Shown in pieces: positions 9,228 through 17,434 of a stretch of 35,613 nt of DNA (positions within the stretch are counted from its first letter, which is position 1; the number at the start of each line of letters is the position of its first letter). This DNA is from Acidobacteriota bacterium. Lineage in GTDB: Bacteria; Acidobacteriota; Vicinamibacteria; Vicinamibacterales; UBA2999. Under the pieces are notes generated by a model. It was not told the DNA's origin and made no database searches. It worked only from the letters and a program-made list of their open reading frames with translations. The translations under genes and the position numbers were made by a program. Location: positions 1-35,613 of the forward strand of contig QHWQ01000309.1 of assembly GCA_003222635.1 (NCBI GenBank), in the 5' to 3' direction.

Positions 9228-9305
9228 AATCACGAAGGTCGCGAAGGACGCGAAGATCGCGAAAGTCATTTTTTGTGACCTTCGCGTTCTTCGCGCTTCG
9301 TGGTT
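9228..9305. repeat. 9-bp-period repeat forming an inverted repeat between convergent genes
   Basis: AATCACGAAGGTCGCGAAGGACGCGAAGATCGCGAAAGTCA-TTTTTTG-TGACCTTCGCGTTCTTCGCGCTTCGTGGTT. Confidence 0.75.
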
Positions 9306-9312
9306 ATGACGT

Positions 9313-9834
9313 CTACTGGACGCGAACGAGCTGCCCGCGCGAGAATCCGCCCGGATTCGTCGTCGAGTGCACGTTGAAGTAGAACGCCGGCGGGTTGTTG
9401 ATGATCTGCTGCACGAGCGCGGGGTCGGCGAACACGCCGGTGAAGCTGAACTCCCCCGTTCCGTCGTCCAGCACGCGCGTGTTCGCCGTGGCGAGGCCCG
9501 TGCTGATGATCACTGGACCGTTCACGCCGGCGGGAGCGGGATGGATGTGCGCGCCGACGATTGTGGTGCCGGGAGGATAGCCGGTGAGCTGGAAGTAGAA
9601 GGTGCCGACGGCGCCGGTAATCGCGCCGCCCGCGTCGCGCGTCAGATCGAACTGAATCTGCACGGCGCCGTGGCCGGCCTGTTCGGCGTTGGAGACCGGA
9701 GGCACTTCGTTGCTGGGAACCAGAGTCGCCGAGAAGACCACCGGCGCAGCCGACGGCGTGGTCGTCCCGTTGTCATTGCAGGCGGCCAGGAACACACACG
9801 AGGCAATGGCGAAGAGCGCTATCGATCGATGCAT
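9313..9834 (-). CDS. CHRD domain-containing lipoprotein
   Basis: MHRSIALFAIASCVFLAACNDNG lipobox; FSATLVPSNEVPPVSNAEQAGHGAVQIQFD...GAHIHPAPAGVNGPVII CHRD-type motif; start possibly 9843 or 9867. Confidence 0.85.
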   Translation of the reverse strand: MHRSIALFAIASCVFLAACNDNGTTTPSAAPVVFSATLVPSNEVPPVSNAEQAGHGAVQIQFDLTRDAGGAITGAVGTFYFQLTGYPPGTTIVGAHIHPAPAGVNGPVIISTGLATANTRVLDDGTGEFSFTGVFADPALVQQIINNPPAFYFNVHSTTNPGGFSRGQLVRVQ

Positions 9835-9883
9835 GCGGGACATTCTAGAGCGTTCCTTCGCTGTCAAAGCTCTGCTGTTGGTT

Positions 9884-10687
9884 TTAGTGGTGGTCGTCGG
9901 TGACGATGTGCGGGCCGTCCTGCTCCAGGCAGGGCGGGTCTTCCTCGAGCAGCGCCTTCGGATTCGGATTCAGCTTCAGATTCCGGGGGGTCATCTCCCA
10001 CGCCTTGGTGAAAACAACCGGATCCTCCACGGTCGCCGCCCACGTCAGCGCGTCGCCCTTGCGTGAGAGGCGCTCGACGACATGCATCTTGTTGCTGTGG
10101 AACCAGCCGTCGGCGCCCAGCCAGCTGTCCTCCACCAGCTTCGCCGTGTCGATGACGAGCGTGTCGTCCTCCCATCGGCCGACGGAATCGCCGTTCCACG
10201 TCCAGTCCGCGTCGGCGTTGTGCGCGCGGCCGTCGGTCGGAATCGTCCGGAACGTGTTTCGCCCCTGGTAAAGCAGCACGACGAGGCCTGGCGTCTGCAC
10301 GATCTGGCTGGGCGGTCCCAGCCGCGGCACGCCGAGCGGCTTGCAGTAGAACGCCGGATCGTTGAACTGCCGCTTGTCGGAGAGCAGCTGCACCTTCCCG
10401 GCGAGCTCCGGTTTGTAGGGCGGCTTGTTCGGTTCCGCCGCCTGACGCTCCTTCGCCGCGCGATCCATCTCGTCGAAGATGCGCTTGTCGTCGGGGTTGG
10501 TGCGCACGGGGAAGAGGATGCGCGTGGACTGTCCAGGCGCGAGCGCTTTCACGGCCTCTTCTCTGCCGGCCCAGACGCCGCTCAGATCCGGATGACCGTC
10601 GGCTGTTCGCCGCTGCGCGAGCGCGGGTGATGCACAGAGCGCGGCGATCGCCATCGCCGCGACGAGCGACGACATCGCGCGAGCCAT
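9884..10687 (-). CDS. secreted 'DLSGVW' protein, uncharacterised family
   Basis: Signal peptide; GHPDLSGVWAG; GRWEDDTLVIDTAK; ERLSRKGDALTWAATVEDPVVFTKAWEM; paralogous to 14153-15109 and 15519-16331. Confidence 0.8.
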   Translation of the reverse strand: MARAMSSLVAAMAIAALCASPALAQRRTADGHPDLSGVWAGREEAVKALAPGQSTRILFPVRTNPDDKRIFDEMDRAAKERQAAEPNKPPYKPELAGKVQLLSDKRQFNDPAFYCKPLGVPRLGPPSQIVQTPGLVVLLYQGRNTFRTIPTDGRAHNADADWTWNGDSVGRWEDDTLVIDTAKLVEDSWLGADGWFHSNKMHVVERLSRKGDALTWAATVEDPVVFTKAWEMTPRNLKLNPNPKALLEEDPPCLEQDGPHIVTDDHH

Positions 10688-11092
10688 TTACGGATTCTCC
10701 TTCGACGCGTCGCCGAGCCAGATTTCCAGCTTGTGGCCGTCGGCGAAGGTGATCGTCCGCAGGAACGCGAGGTTGGCGCCGTCGCGCGCGCGGAAGGCGA
10801 GGATGCTGACGGTCTCGCCGTAGCCGAGCAGGTCGCGCGTCAACCCGCCGCGCCGCAAATTCCCCGGCGGCAGCGTCGTCACCGCCCACTTCGTCACGGC
10901 GCCCTTGTCGTCCTTCACGTCCAGATAGACGTAGACGTGCGGGTTCACCCAGTCCACCTTCGTGACGGTTCCCTTGAGCGTGATCGACTGATTGATGTCG
11001 TATTCCGACTGGAGGGAGTGATGCGCCAGCGCCGGCGCCGCCGCGCCCGAGAGCGCCACGGCCATCGCGCCGGTCCACAGGATGTATTTCAT
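10688..11092 (-). CDS. DUF6152 family secreted protein
   Basis: MKYILWTGAMAVALSGAAAPALAHHSLQSEYDINQSITLKGTVTKVDWVNPHVYVYLDVKDD. Confidence 0.85.
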   Translation of the reverse strand: MKYILWTGAMAVALSGAAAPALAHHSLQSEYDINQSITLKGTVTKVDWVNPHVYVYLDVKDDKGAVTKWAVTTLPPGNLRRGGLTRDLLGYGETVSILAFRARDGANLAFLRTITFADGHKLEIWLGDASKENP

Positions 11093-11122
11093 CGATTCCT
11101 CCGAAGATGCGGCAATTATGGA

Positions 11123-14059
11123 CTAGAAGCTGATATTCGCGCTGAACTGAAGAATCCGCGGCTCGAGGACGAGCGTCGGCACCAGCCAGCGGCCGCCGAA
11201 CGCGTTGGTATCCGCCAGCACCGATCCCGAATTCGTCACGTTGTACAGGTCGACGTTGCCCTGCACCTTCACGCGCTGCGTCAGCCGCACGGTCTTGCCG
11301 ATGCGCAGATCCAGGCGCGTCGTCCGCTTGTCGAAGTACGTGCTCGGCGCGAGCAGACCCACCGTCGCGGTACGGACGCCGCCGGCGAGATCGCGTCCGA
11401 GCGACGGCGCGATCGATGCCGTCGCCGCGGCCCAATCCGCCGTGTACGCGGGTCCCGAAAGATTCTGATAGAGCGCGCTGACGAAGAACTCGCGCGGCAG
11501 CGGGTAGCTGCCATTCAGCTTGATCTGCGTGTTGCCCGAGAAGGGCGATGTCACGCGGCAGAACGGACTGGTCGGCGTCACCGCGAAGCTGCCGGTGATG
11601 TTCAGCTCGGGCACGGCCTTGCGCACGTCGCAGACATCGCTGGTCGTGCGTCCCGTGTCGATGCCGCCGCCGAGCCGCGCGCCCGACGCGAAGCGCGCAT
11701 CCATCGCGAAGGTGAAGAAGTTCGACACCTGCGTCTGCGTGCCGAAGTCCTTCGCGGGCCGCACGAGGTTGTTCGACTGGCCGAACTTCCCCGGGACGAC
11801 GTCGTAGAGATCGCACACCTGATATCCGCCGCCGTCGGGCAGCCGCGGATCGCGCGGCGCGTTCACGCAGAAGCTGTTGAAATCCGCGGGGCCGACCGAC
11901 AGGTTGTCGGTCACGCGGAAGTTGCCGTACCAATTGCGATAGTAGCCGACGGTCATCGACATGTCGCGGCCGATCTGGCGCTGCAGCTCCGCGCTCATGT
12001 CCCAGTTGTACGGCCGCACGCCGAATCCCTTCAGCACCGAATCGGAGTAGCGGGTCGTCACGACCGGGTTGCCGAAGTTCTGATTCTGCAGCGGCCCGCA
12101 CTCGCCGTTGGCCACACGGCTCGCCAGGTTGCAGTCCGGCGCGTAGTTGCCGTTGCTGTCCGTCCACGCGCGATTGACCTGGTTCACCGACGCCACGATC
12201 GGGTTGTTCGCATTCGCAATCTCGACAACCGATCGATTCACGTAGCGGCCGAGCGACGCCTTCAACGCGGTCTTGCCGTCGCCGAACAGATCGTAGGCGG
12301 CGCCGACGCGCGGATTCAGGTCCTTCCAGAGCGGCACGTTGTTCACCTGCGCGTACTCGCGCTCGGGAAGCCAGCCGTTCGGCGTCGCCGCGACATGCTG
12401 CGCGGGGACGTAGCCGTTGAAGTAGTCGTAGCGCAGCCCGAGGTTCAGCGTGAGGCGGCGAATCGCCCACTGATCCTGCGCGTAGAGTCCCATGTCGTGG
12501 CGGAAGCGGTTCTGCAGCTCGTACGGCGTGGCGTACTGCGTCAGGCTGACCGGCACGCCGTTGCTGAACGTGTAGCTGATGTTCGCGGTCGAGGCGACGC
12601 GATACGCCTTGAGGATGCCTTGCTCATCCTGGAAGCCGAACTTCAACGCATGGCTGCCGGTGACGTACGACGCGGAGAAGCGCTCGCCGTAGCGGTCCTG
12701 CACGTTCGGATCGTCGTACGTTTCCCGCGCGTTGAACCTGACGCCCGTCGTCTGCTCGAGGATGGAGATCGTGTCCTTCATCACGCCCGGCTGACGGAAC
12801 TCGGGCCAGTGATTGATCGTCGCGGAGAAGGAGCCATCGAGCAGCAGCCGGCTGGTGAAGGGCGCGGTCCACGATGTCTGGTAGAAGCCGGTCGGACGGA
12901 AGTGATAGGCGCGGATCGCTTCGGGCGCCATGCCGACGCCGGAGCTGATCGTGCCCGTGCGGCAGATGCACGCATCCTGGAAGTCGCCGAAGAAGCTGAA
13001 TTTCTGTTTCGGCGTCGCCTGCCACGTGATGCGCGCCGCCTTCGACTCGAACCACTGCGTGCGGTTCGCGGGCCGCGCCGGATCCGGTGTGTAGAAGGGC
13101 GACCCCTGCGTCTTGTTCCAGTAGAAGCCGGCGAAGATGTAGTTGTTGCCCCATTCGCGCGCGGAGGCGAAGAACCACACCTTGTCCTTCTTGATCGGAC
13201 CGCCGAGCGTTGCGGTCGCATCGTAGACATTCAGCGGCCGATTGACGGAGGTGAGCCCGCGCGCTTGCAGATCGCTGTTCAGGTTGTCGCCCGACAGATC
13301 CGAGTTCGTGTAGAGACCGGACAGCGTGCCCGCGAACAGATTGCCGCCATCCTTCGGCACCATGTTGATCAGCACGCCCTCGGCGTTGCCTTCCGCGGTG
13401 ATGCCGCTCGCCTGCAGCGTCATCTCCGAGACGAGCGCGGGGTTGAGCTGATACCCCGCGTTGCCCGTCATGTTCTGCACGCTCATGCCGTCGAACTGCG
13501 TGCGCGTGCCGCCCTTGCCGTGGAAGTTGCCGCCGACCTGCGTCGCGTAGATGCCGCCGACGTCCGCGATGCCCGCGAGGCCGAGCGTGACGCCGATGAG
13601 CGCGTTCGGATTCTTGATGCTCGTCGGCAGCACGTCGAGCGTCTCGGAGGTGAGCACCGTCTGCCGCCGGACATTCTGCGTGTCGACGAGCGGCGTCTCG
13701 CCGCTGACCGTGATCGTCTCCGACAGCGTGCTGACCTGCAGATCCGCGTTGACCGGCGCCGTGAAGCCGGCCGTCAGCACGATCCCCTCGCGCCGCAGCG
13801 TGCTGAAGCCCTGGAGCGTGAAGGTCACCGCGTAGGTGCCGGGCGGCAGGTTGACCACGTTGTACCGACCTTCGCCGTCGGTGACGGCGACGCGCACGCG
13901 CTCGATCAGCGCGGGGCTCGACGCCTCAACCGAGACGCCGGGGAGCACGCCGCCCGACGCATCGCGTACGGTGCCGGCGATGCCGCTCGCCTGCTGCGCG
14001 TACGCCAGAGAAGAAATGAGACAGAGACCCGCCGTCAATGACAGAAGAACCCGCCGCAT
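11123..14059 (-). CDS. TonB-dependent receptor with N-terminal carboxypeptidase-regulatory-like domain
   Basis: 978 aa; IAGTVRDASGGVLPGVSVEASSP; ETITVSGETPLVDTQNVRRQTVLTSETLDVLP; C-terminal barrel ending ILQFSANISF. Confidence 0.92.
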   Translation of the reverse strand: MRRVLLSLTAGLCLISSLAYAQQASGIAGTVRDASGGVLPGVSVEASSPALIERVRVAVTDGEGRYNVVNLPPGTYAVTFTLQGFSTLRREGIVLTAGFTAPVNADLQVSTLSETITVSGETPLVDTQNVRRQTVLTSETLDVLPTSIKNPNALIGVTLGLAGIADVGGIYATQVGGNFHGKGGTRTQFDGMSVQNMTGNAGYQLNPALVSEMTLQASGITAEGNAEGVLINMVPKDGGNLFAGTLSGLYTNSDLSGDNLNSDLQARGLTSVNRPLNVYDATATLGGPIKKDKVWFFASAREWGNNYIFAGFYWNKTQGSPFYTPDPARPANRTQWFESKAARITWQATPKQKFSFFGDFQDACICRTGTISSGVGMAPEAIRAYHFRPTGFYQTSWTAPFTSRLLLDGSFSATINHWPEFRQPGVMKDTISILEQTTGVRFNARETYDDPNVQDRYGERFSASYVTGSHALKFGFQDEQGILKAYRVASTANISYTFSNGVPVSLTQYATPYELQNRFRHDMGLYAQDQWAIRRLTLNLGLRYDYFNGYVPAQHVAATPNGWLPEREYAQVNNVPLWKDLNPRVGAAYDLFGDGKTALKASLGRYVNRSVVEIANANNPIVASVNQVNRAWTDSNGNYAPDCNLASRVANGECGPLQNQNFGNPVVTTRYSDSVLKGFGVRPYNWDMSAELQRQIGRDMSMTVGYYRNWYGNFRVTDNLSVGPADFNSFCVNAPRDPRLPDGGGYQVCDLYDVVPGKFGQSNNLVRPAKDFGTQTQVSNFFTFAMDARFASGARLGGGIDTGRTTSDVCDVRKAVPELNITGSFAVTPTSPFCRVTSPFSGNTQIKLNGSYPLPREFFVSALYQNLSGPAYTADWAAATASIAPSLGRDLAGGVRTATVGLLAPSTYFDKRTTRLDLRIGKTVRLTQRVKVQGNVDLYNVTNSGSVLADTNAFGGRWLVPTLVLEPRILQFSANISF

Positions 14060-14072
14060 GAGACCCCCTTGT

Positions 14073-14155
14073 TAGTTGGTAGTTGGTGGTTAGTAGTTGG
14101 TAGGTGATGGTTCATCGTTCGTGACTACGAACTACCAACTACCAACCACGAACTA
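14073..14155. repeat. TAGTTGG heptamer inverted repeat
   Basis: TAGTTGGTAGTTGGTGGTTAGTAGTTGGTAGG...CTACGAACTACCAACTACCAACCACGAACTA between a stop codon and the downstream receptor start. Confidence 0.8.
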
Positions 14156-15109
14156 TTTCCGCGCCGCGTCAGCGGCGCGTGCTGCACTCAGCATGTGCTC
14201 GAGTCCGAGATTCCCTTCGTGGCAGGCGTATTCGTAGATCAGGCCGTCGATGCGGTTCCACGGCAGCTTCGCGGTCCACGGGCGCGTCCACGTGTCGGCA
14301 TCCGCCACGGTGAACTCGTAGTCGATCGTGCGATCGCTGATGCGCGTGAAGCGCTCGACGAGCGTCATGTTCTTCGTCGCGTACTGGAACGTGGAGCCGC
14401 GCCCTTCATCCGTGAAGTTCGTCGTCTCGACGACCAGGGTGCTGCCTTCCCAATGGCCCCGCGAATCACCCAGCCACTGGCGGACGGTCGACGGCAGATG
14501 GGTGCTCCCGCCGATCGGGATGAGCCGCGTTTCGTGCACCTGCTCCTGCAGGATGGCCACCATGCCCGGCGCCTGCACGATCTCGTAGTTGTTGTTGTAG
14601 CCGGTGGAGAGGCGCGGCAGCGCCGAGCGGATGATGCAGCGGCTGTAGACGTCGAAGTCGAGCCAGGAGGCCGCGAACTTCTCGTTGTCGGACGCCCTGC
14701 GTTCTTCCTCGCGGCGCTTCTGCGCGGCGGGGGTCAGCGGCGGAATCTTTCCGTCGGGCGGATCGACGATCAGCGACGTGCGGCGATCCGCGACGATCTT
14801 GTTGCCGCGATCCCACCACACCTGGTTGTACGCGAGGTTGACGTCCTGCACGGTGCCGGGCGTGCGGTTGTCCACGTTGCCGGCCTCGACGAGCTGCTTC
14901 TCGTACGCCGCGGCTTCCGCTTCCGTCAGCACCGGCTTGTCTTTGAACCGCGCCGGACGTTCGAGCGGCGTCAACGTCTGGTTCGACCAGGTCCCCTGCA
15001 GGTCGGGATCGCCCCATGGCGTGCGCCACTGTGTTTTGCCGTTCTGTGCCGCGAGCGGGGCAAGCGCCAGTACCAGTAATGTCGCGAGTGCAACTGCGCG
15101 CATGGCCAT
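14153..15109 (-). CDS. secreted 'DLQGTW' protein, uncharacterised family
   Basis: Signal peptide; WGDPDLQGTWSNQT; WLGDSRGHWEGSTLVVETTNF; ERFTRISDRTIDYEFTVADADTWTRPWTAKLP. Confidence 0.8.
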   Translation of the reverse strand: MAMRAVALATLLVLALAPLAAQNGKTQWRTPWGDPDLQGTWSNQTLTPLERPARFKDKPVLTEAEAAAYEKQLVEAGNVDNRTPGTVQDVNLAYNQVWWDRGNKIVADRRTSLIVDPPDGKIPPLTPAAQKRREEERRASDNEKFAASWLDFDVYSRCIIRSALPRLSTGYNNNYEIVQAPGMVAILQEQVHETRLIPIGGSTHLPSTVRQWLGDSRGHWEGSTLVVETTNFTDEGRGSTFQYATKNMTLVERFTRISDRTIDYEFTVADADTWTRPWTAKLPWNRIDGLIYEYACHEGNLGLEHMLSAARAADAARK

Positions 15110-15114
15110 CTCCC

Positions 15115-15522
15115 TTACTTGCTCTGAGCGTCGTTGCCGGCCGACGACCCCATCAGGAGCTTGCGGCCGTCGGGCAGCGTCATGTCGCGGCCGTTGGCCC
15201 GCTTCGCGCCGTCGCGCGCTTCATAGCCGCTCACGACGATCTCGGTGCCCACCGGCAGCGCCTCGCGCGTGAAGCCGAGGCGGAACAGCGTGTTCGGCGT
15301 CCCCGCTTCGATGCCCCATTCCTCGCTGGTGCCGTCCGGCTTCTTCACGTCGATCCAGATCCACGAGTGCGGGTTGATCCACTGCACGCGCTTCACCGTG
15401 CCCTGCAGCGTGATCGGCTTGTTGACGTCGAACTCCGCGGAGAACGAGTGATGCGCGAGCGCGGCTGTCGCGGTCAGGCCGAGAGCGATCGCGGCAATCG
15501 CGGCGATGTGTGTCGGTTTCAT
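15115..15522 (-). CDS. DUF6152 family secreted protein
   Basis: MKPTHIAAIAAIALGLTATAALAHHSFSAEFDVNKPITLQGTVKRVQWINPHSWIWIDVKKPDG; start overlaps upstream stop (ATGA). Confidence 0.85.
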   Translation of the reverse strand: MKPTHIAAIAAIALGLTATAALAHHSFSAEFDVNKPITLQGTVKRVQWINPHSWIWIDVKKPDGTSEEWGIEAGTPNTLFRLGFTREALPVGTEIVVSGYEARDGAKRANGRDMTLPDGRKLLMGSSAGNDAQSK

Positions 15523-16331
15523 TTCTTCCTCAGGTTTCCGTAGATCAGTTCTTCGGAGAAGGGCACGCACTTGAACTCGAGAAATTGCGCGTTCTTGTCG
15601 AGCCGGCGGTAGAGCGGCAGCGAAATCTTCCACGGGCGCGTGAACACCTTCGGATCCGTCATCGTTGCTTCGTACTGAATGACGTTATCGCCCATCGGCG
15701 TGTAGCGCTCGGAGACGATCAACTGCTCGCTGTGGAAGTTGCCCGCGCGGTCGAACCACGTGTCTTCGATCTGGTTGGTGACGTTGACGACCAGCGCGTC
15801 GCCCTCCCATTTCGCGCGCGACCATCCCATCCACGCGTCGGCGGGACTTTCACCGACGTCGGTCATGTGGAGGATGCGGCTCGCGCTCGCGAACGGGTAG
15901 GCGATGATGATCTCGTTGTTGCCCTGGATGATCTGAAACGGGAACGGCATGTAGGTGGCGCGCGGCACGCCCGGCATGTAGCACTTTGCCTCCGGGTCGC
16001 TCGTCCACCTGTTCTTGAAATTCTCCTTCTGCTTCTCCGCGGCCCACGGCTGATACGGGATCTCGTTGCCCTCGACGATGCCGACGCCCGCGGGCTCGGA
16101 GAAGAGCGCGCCGAACGGCGCCGGGCCGGGACGCGCGTTGTGCGCGAGGATGTCCCAGTTGGCCTCGGTCATCGCCTGCCAGAGGCCGTTGAAGTTCGGA
16201 TGTCCGGCGATGCGCCCGCCTCCGCCTTGCGGCTTCGGCGTGGCCGGCGTTGTACGCGGTGTCTGAGTCTGCCCGTCGAGCTGGGTAAGCGTGAGCGCGA
16301 GGAGTGCTGTTGCGAGCGCCAGTTTTCGCAT
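15519..16331 (-). CDS. secreted 'NFNGLW' protein, same family as 14153-15109
   Basis: MRKLALATALLALTLTQLDGQ signal; GHPNFNGLWQAMTE; WSRAKWEGDALVVNVTNQ; ERYTPMGDNVIQYEATMTDPKVFTRPWKISLP; RBS AGGAGACCC. Confidence 0.8.
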   Translation of the reverse strand: MRKLALATALLALTLTQLDGQTQTPRTTPATPKPQGGGGRIAGHPNFNGLWQAMTEANWDILAHNARPGPAPFGALFSEPAGVGIVEGNEIPYQPWAAEKQKENFKNRWTSDPEAKCYMPGVPRATYMPFPFQIIQGNNEIIIAYPFASASRILHMTDVGESPADAWMGWSRAKWEGDALVVNVTNQIEDTWFDRAGNFHSEQLIVSERYTPMGDNVIQYEATMTDPKVFTRPWKISLPLYRRLDKNAQFLEFKCVPFSEELIYGNLRKK

Positions 16332-16351
16332 GGGTCTCCTGAGGGCGCCTC

Positions 16352-16380
16352 TAAATAACTCCAAACCCAGTAGGAGTCAA
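16352..16380 (-). promoter_or_regulatory. candidate sigma70-type promoter of the 16331-9884 minus-strand cluster
   Basis: On minus: TTGACT (16375-16380), 17-nt spacer, TATTTA (16352-16357), followed by RBS and ATG at 16331. Confidence 0.45.
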
Positions 16381-16384
16381 TGTT

Positions 16385-16858
16385 ATGGTCTTTCGCGTGT
16401 GCAGGTTAGCGGCCCTGTTCTGTGCGGTCGTGGCGCTCGCCGGCTGCGGTGACGGCGTTCGCAGCGCGGCGCCTACGGCGCCGACGCCCACAGTGGTTCC
16501 AAGCCTGCAACCTGTTCCGCCTTCGCTGACCGGTACCTACCCGCCGATTACGGGGCCGGCTCGCGTCTTTGTCTACCGCGATTCGCCGTATCCACGCGTC
16601 GCCGCGTACACACTCACCTCGCGCTTCGTTCTGTATGACGACGGCCGCTTCGCGCTGCAGTACGAGCAGCCAGTCGGCGAATATCGAGGGACGTACACGG
16701 CGAGCGATGGTGTCGTCACGTTCAATTGGGAAGGCTGGAGCGTCGCCGGCCCCTGGGGGGCGGAGGCGACGCTCTCAGGTGATGTGTTGAACGTCCGCTA
16801 CAACTTGATCATGCAGCTGACGGACTTCGAAGACGCCGACTACGTGCGCAACCAATAA
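16385..16858 (+). CDS. putative lipoprotein, unknown function
   Basis: MVFRVCRLAALFCAVVALAGCGDG lipobox; RBS AGGAG. Confidence 0.65.
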   Translation: MVFRVCRLAALFCAVVALAGCGDGVRSAAPTAPTPTVVPSLQPVPPSLTGTYPPITGPARVFVYRDSPYPRVAAYTLTSRFVLYDDGRFALQYEQPVGEYRGTYTASDGVVTFNWEGWSVAGPWGAEATLSGDVLNVRYNLIMQLTDFEDADYVRNQ

Positions 16859-16907
16859 TGAACTTCGTTGACCTTCGTTTCTACGGCGCGCGAAGTAAAA
16901 TGCACGC

Positions 16908-17135
16908 ATGAGCCGCAAACCGAAGGTCGTCACTTGGAATGGCAAGGACATTCCGGCGGAGTTGCGCGATTTGCCCGCCGGCCGGTATCTCGTCGAACCA
17001 CTTGACGAGGACGCTCCGACGTTGACTTCCGAAGAGGAAGCCGGCATCGAAGCGGCGCTCGAATCGTACCGCCGAGGTCGCATCGTAGACGCGCAGCGCG
17101 CTCGCGAAATCATCGACGCCGCGCTCGGGCGTTGA
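16908..17135 (+). CDS. small hypothetical protein (antitoxin-like)
   Basis: 75 aa MSRKPKVVTWNGKDIPAELRDLPAGRYLVEPL...EEEAGIEAALESYRRGRIVDAQRAREIIDAALGR; C-terminal helical region resembles antitoxins but no toxin partner adjacent. Confidence 0.5.
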   Translation: MSRKPKVVTWNGKDIPAELRDLPAGRYLVEPLDEDAPTLTSEEEAGIEAALESYRRGRIVDAQRAREIIDAALGR

Positions 17136-17340
17136 ACGTCACCTCTAGCCCGAAATCCGCCAGGAAATGTCGCGATCTCGATGAGTCTGTAATCCGCCAG
17201 ATCAGCAACCACTGTCAGCTGCGACGCGGTTTGCCTCCGTGTCCGCGATCCACACCGGCATGCGATCGAGCAGCTCGATGAGGCGCTCGCCGCCAAATTC
17301 TGGGTCGACGACGATTGCTAAGGTGTAAACAGGGATCCCG
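17112..17340 (-). pseudogene. degenerate coding remnant
   Basis: Protein-like fragment VYTLAIVVDPEFGGERLIELLDRMPVWIADTEANRVAA, then coding-looking fragments in other frames (LADYRLIEIATFPGGF / FLADFGLEVTFNARARRR*); no start codon or intact frame. Confidence 0.3.
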
Positions 17341-17363
17341 ATCAAGATCGCCTCAGCGAATGC

Positions 17364-17397
17364 AAGTAGAGGCGGACCCGAAGGTCCGCCTCTACTT
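17364..17397. repeat. REP-like perfect inverted repeat, possible terminator of 17435-18532
   Basis: AAGTAGAGGCGGACC-CGAA-GGTCCGCCTCTACTT: 15-bp perfect stem; on minus strand the loop is cTTCGg. Confidence 0.85.
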
Positions 17398-17434
17398 TCG
17401 TCCTTCGCGTTCTTCGCGGCCTTCGTGGTTTCGA

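Noticed and set aside
9864-12470. 868-aa minus-strand ORF
   Set aside because: Out-of-frame with, and same strand as, well-supported genes (TonB receptor, DUF6152, DLSGVW); Arg/Ala-rich shadow ORF.
10733-14041. 1102-aa plus-strand ORF
   Set aside because: Lies antisense to the receptor and DUF6152 genes; Arg/His/Ala-rich low-complexity translation typical of GC-rich antisense frames, no domain signature.
16908-17135. Complete second toxin-antitoxin module
   Set aside because: No intact toxin ORF adjacent; the neighbouring minus-strand sequence is degenerate and not recognisable as a toxin.
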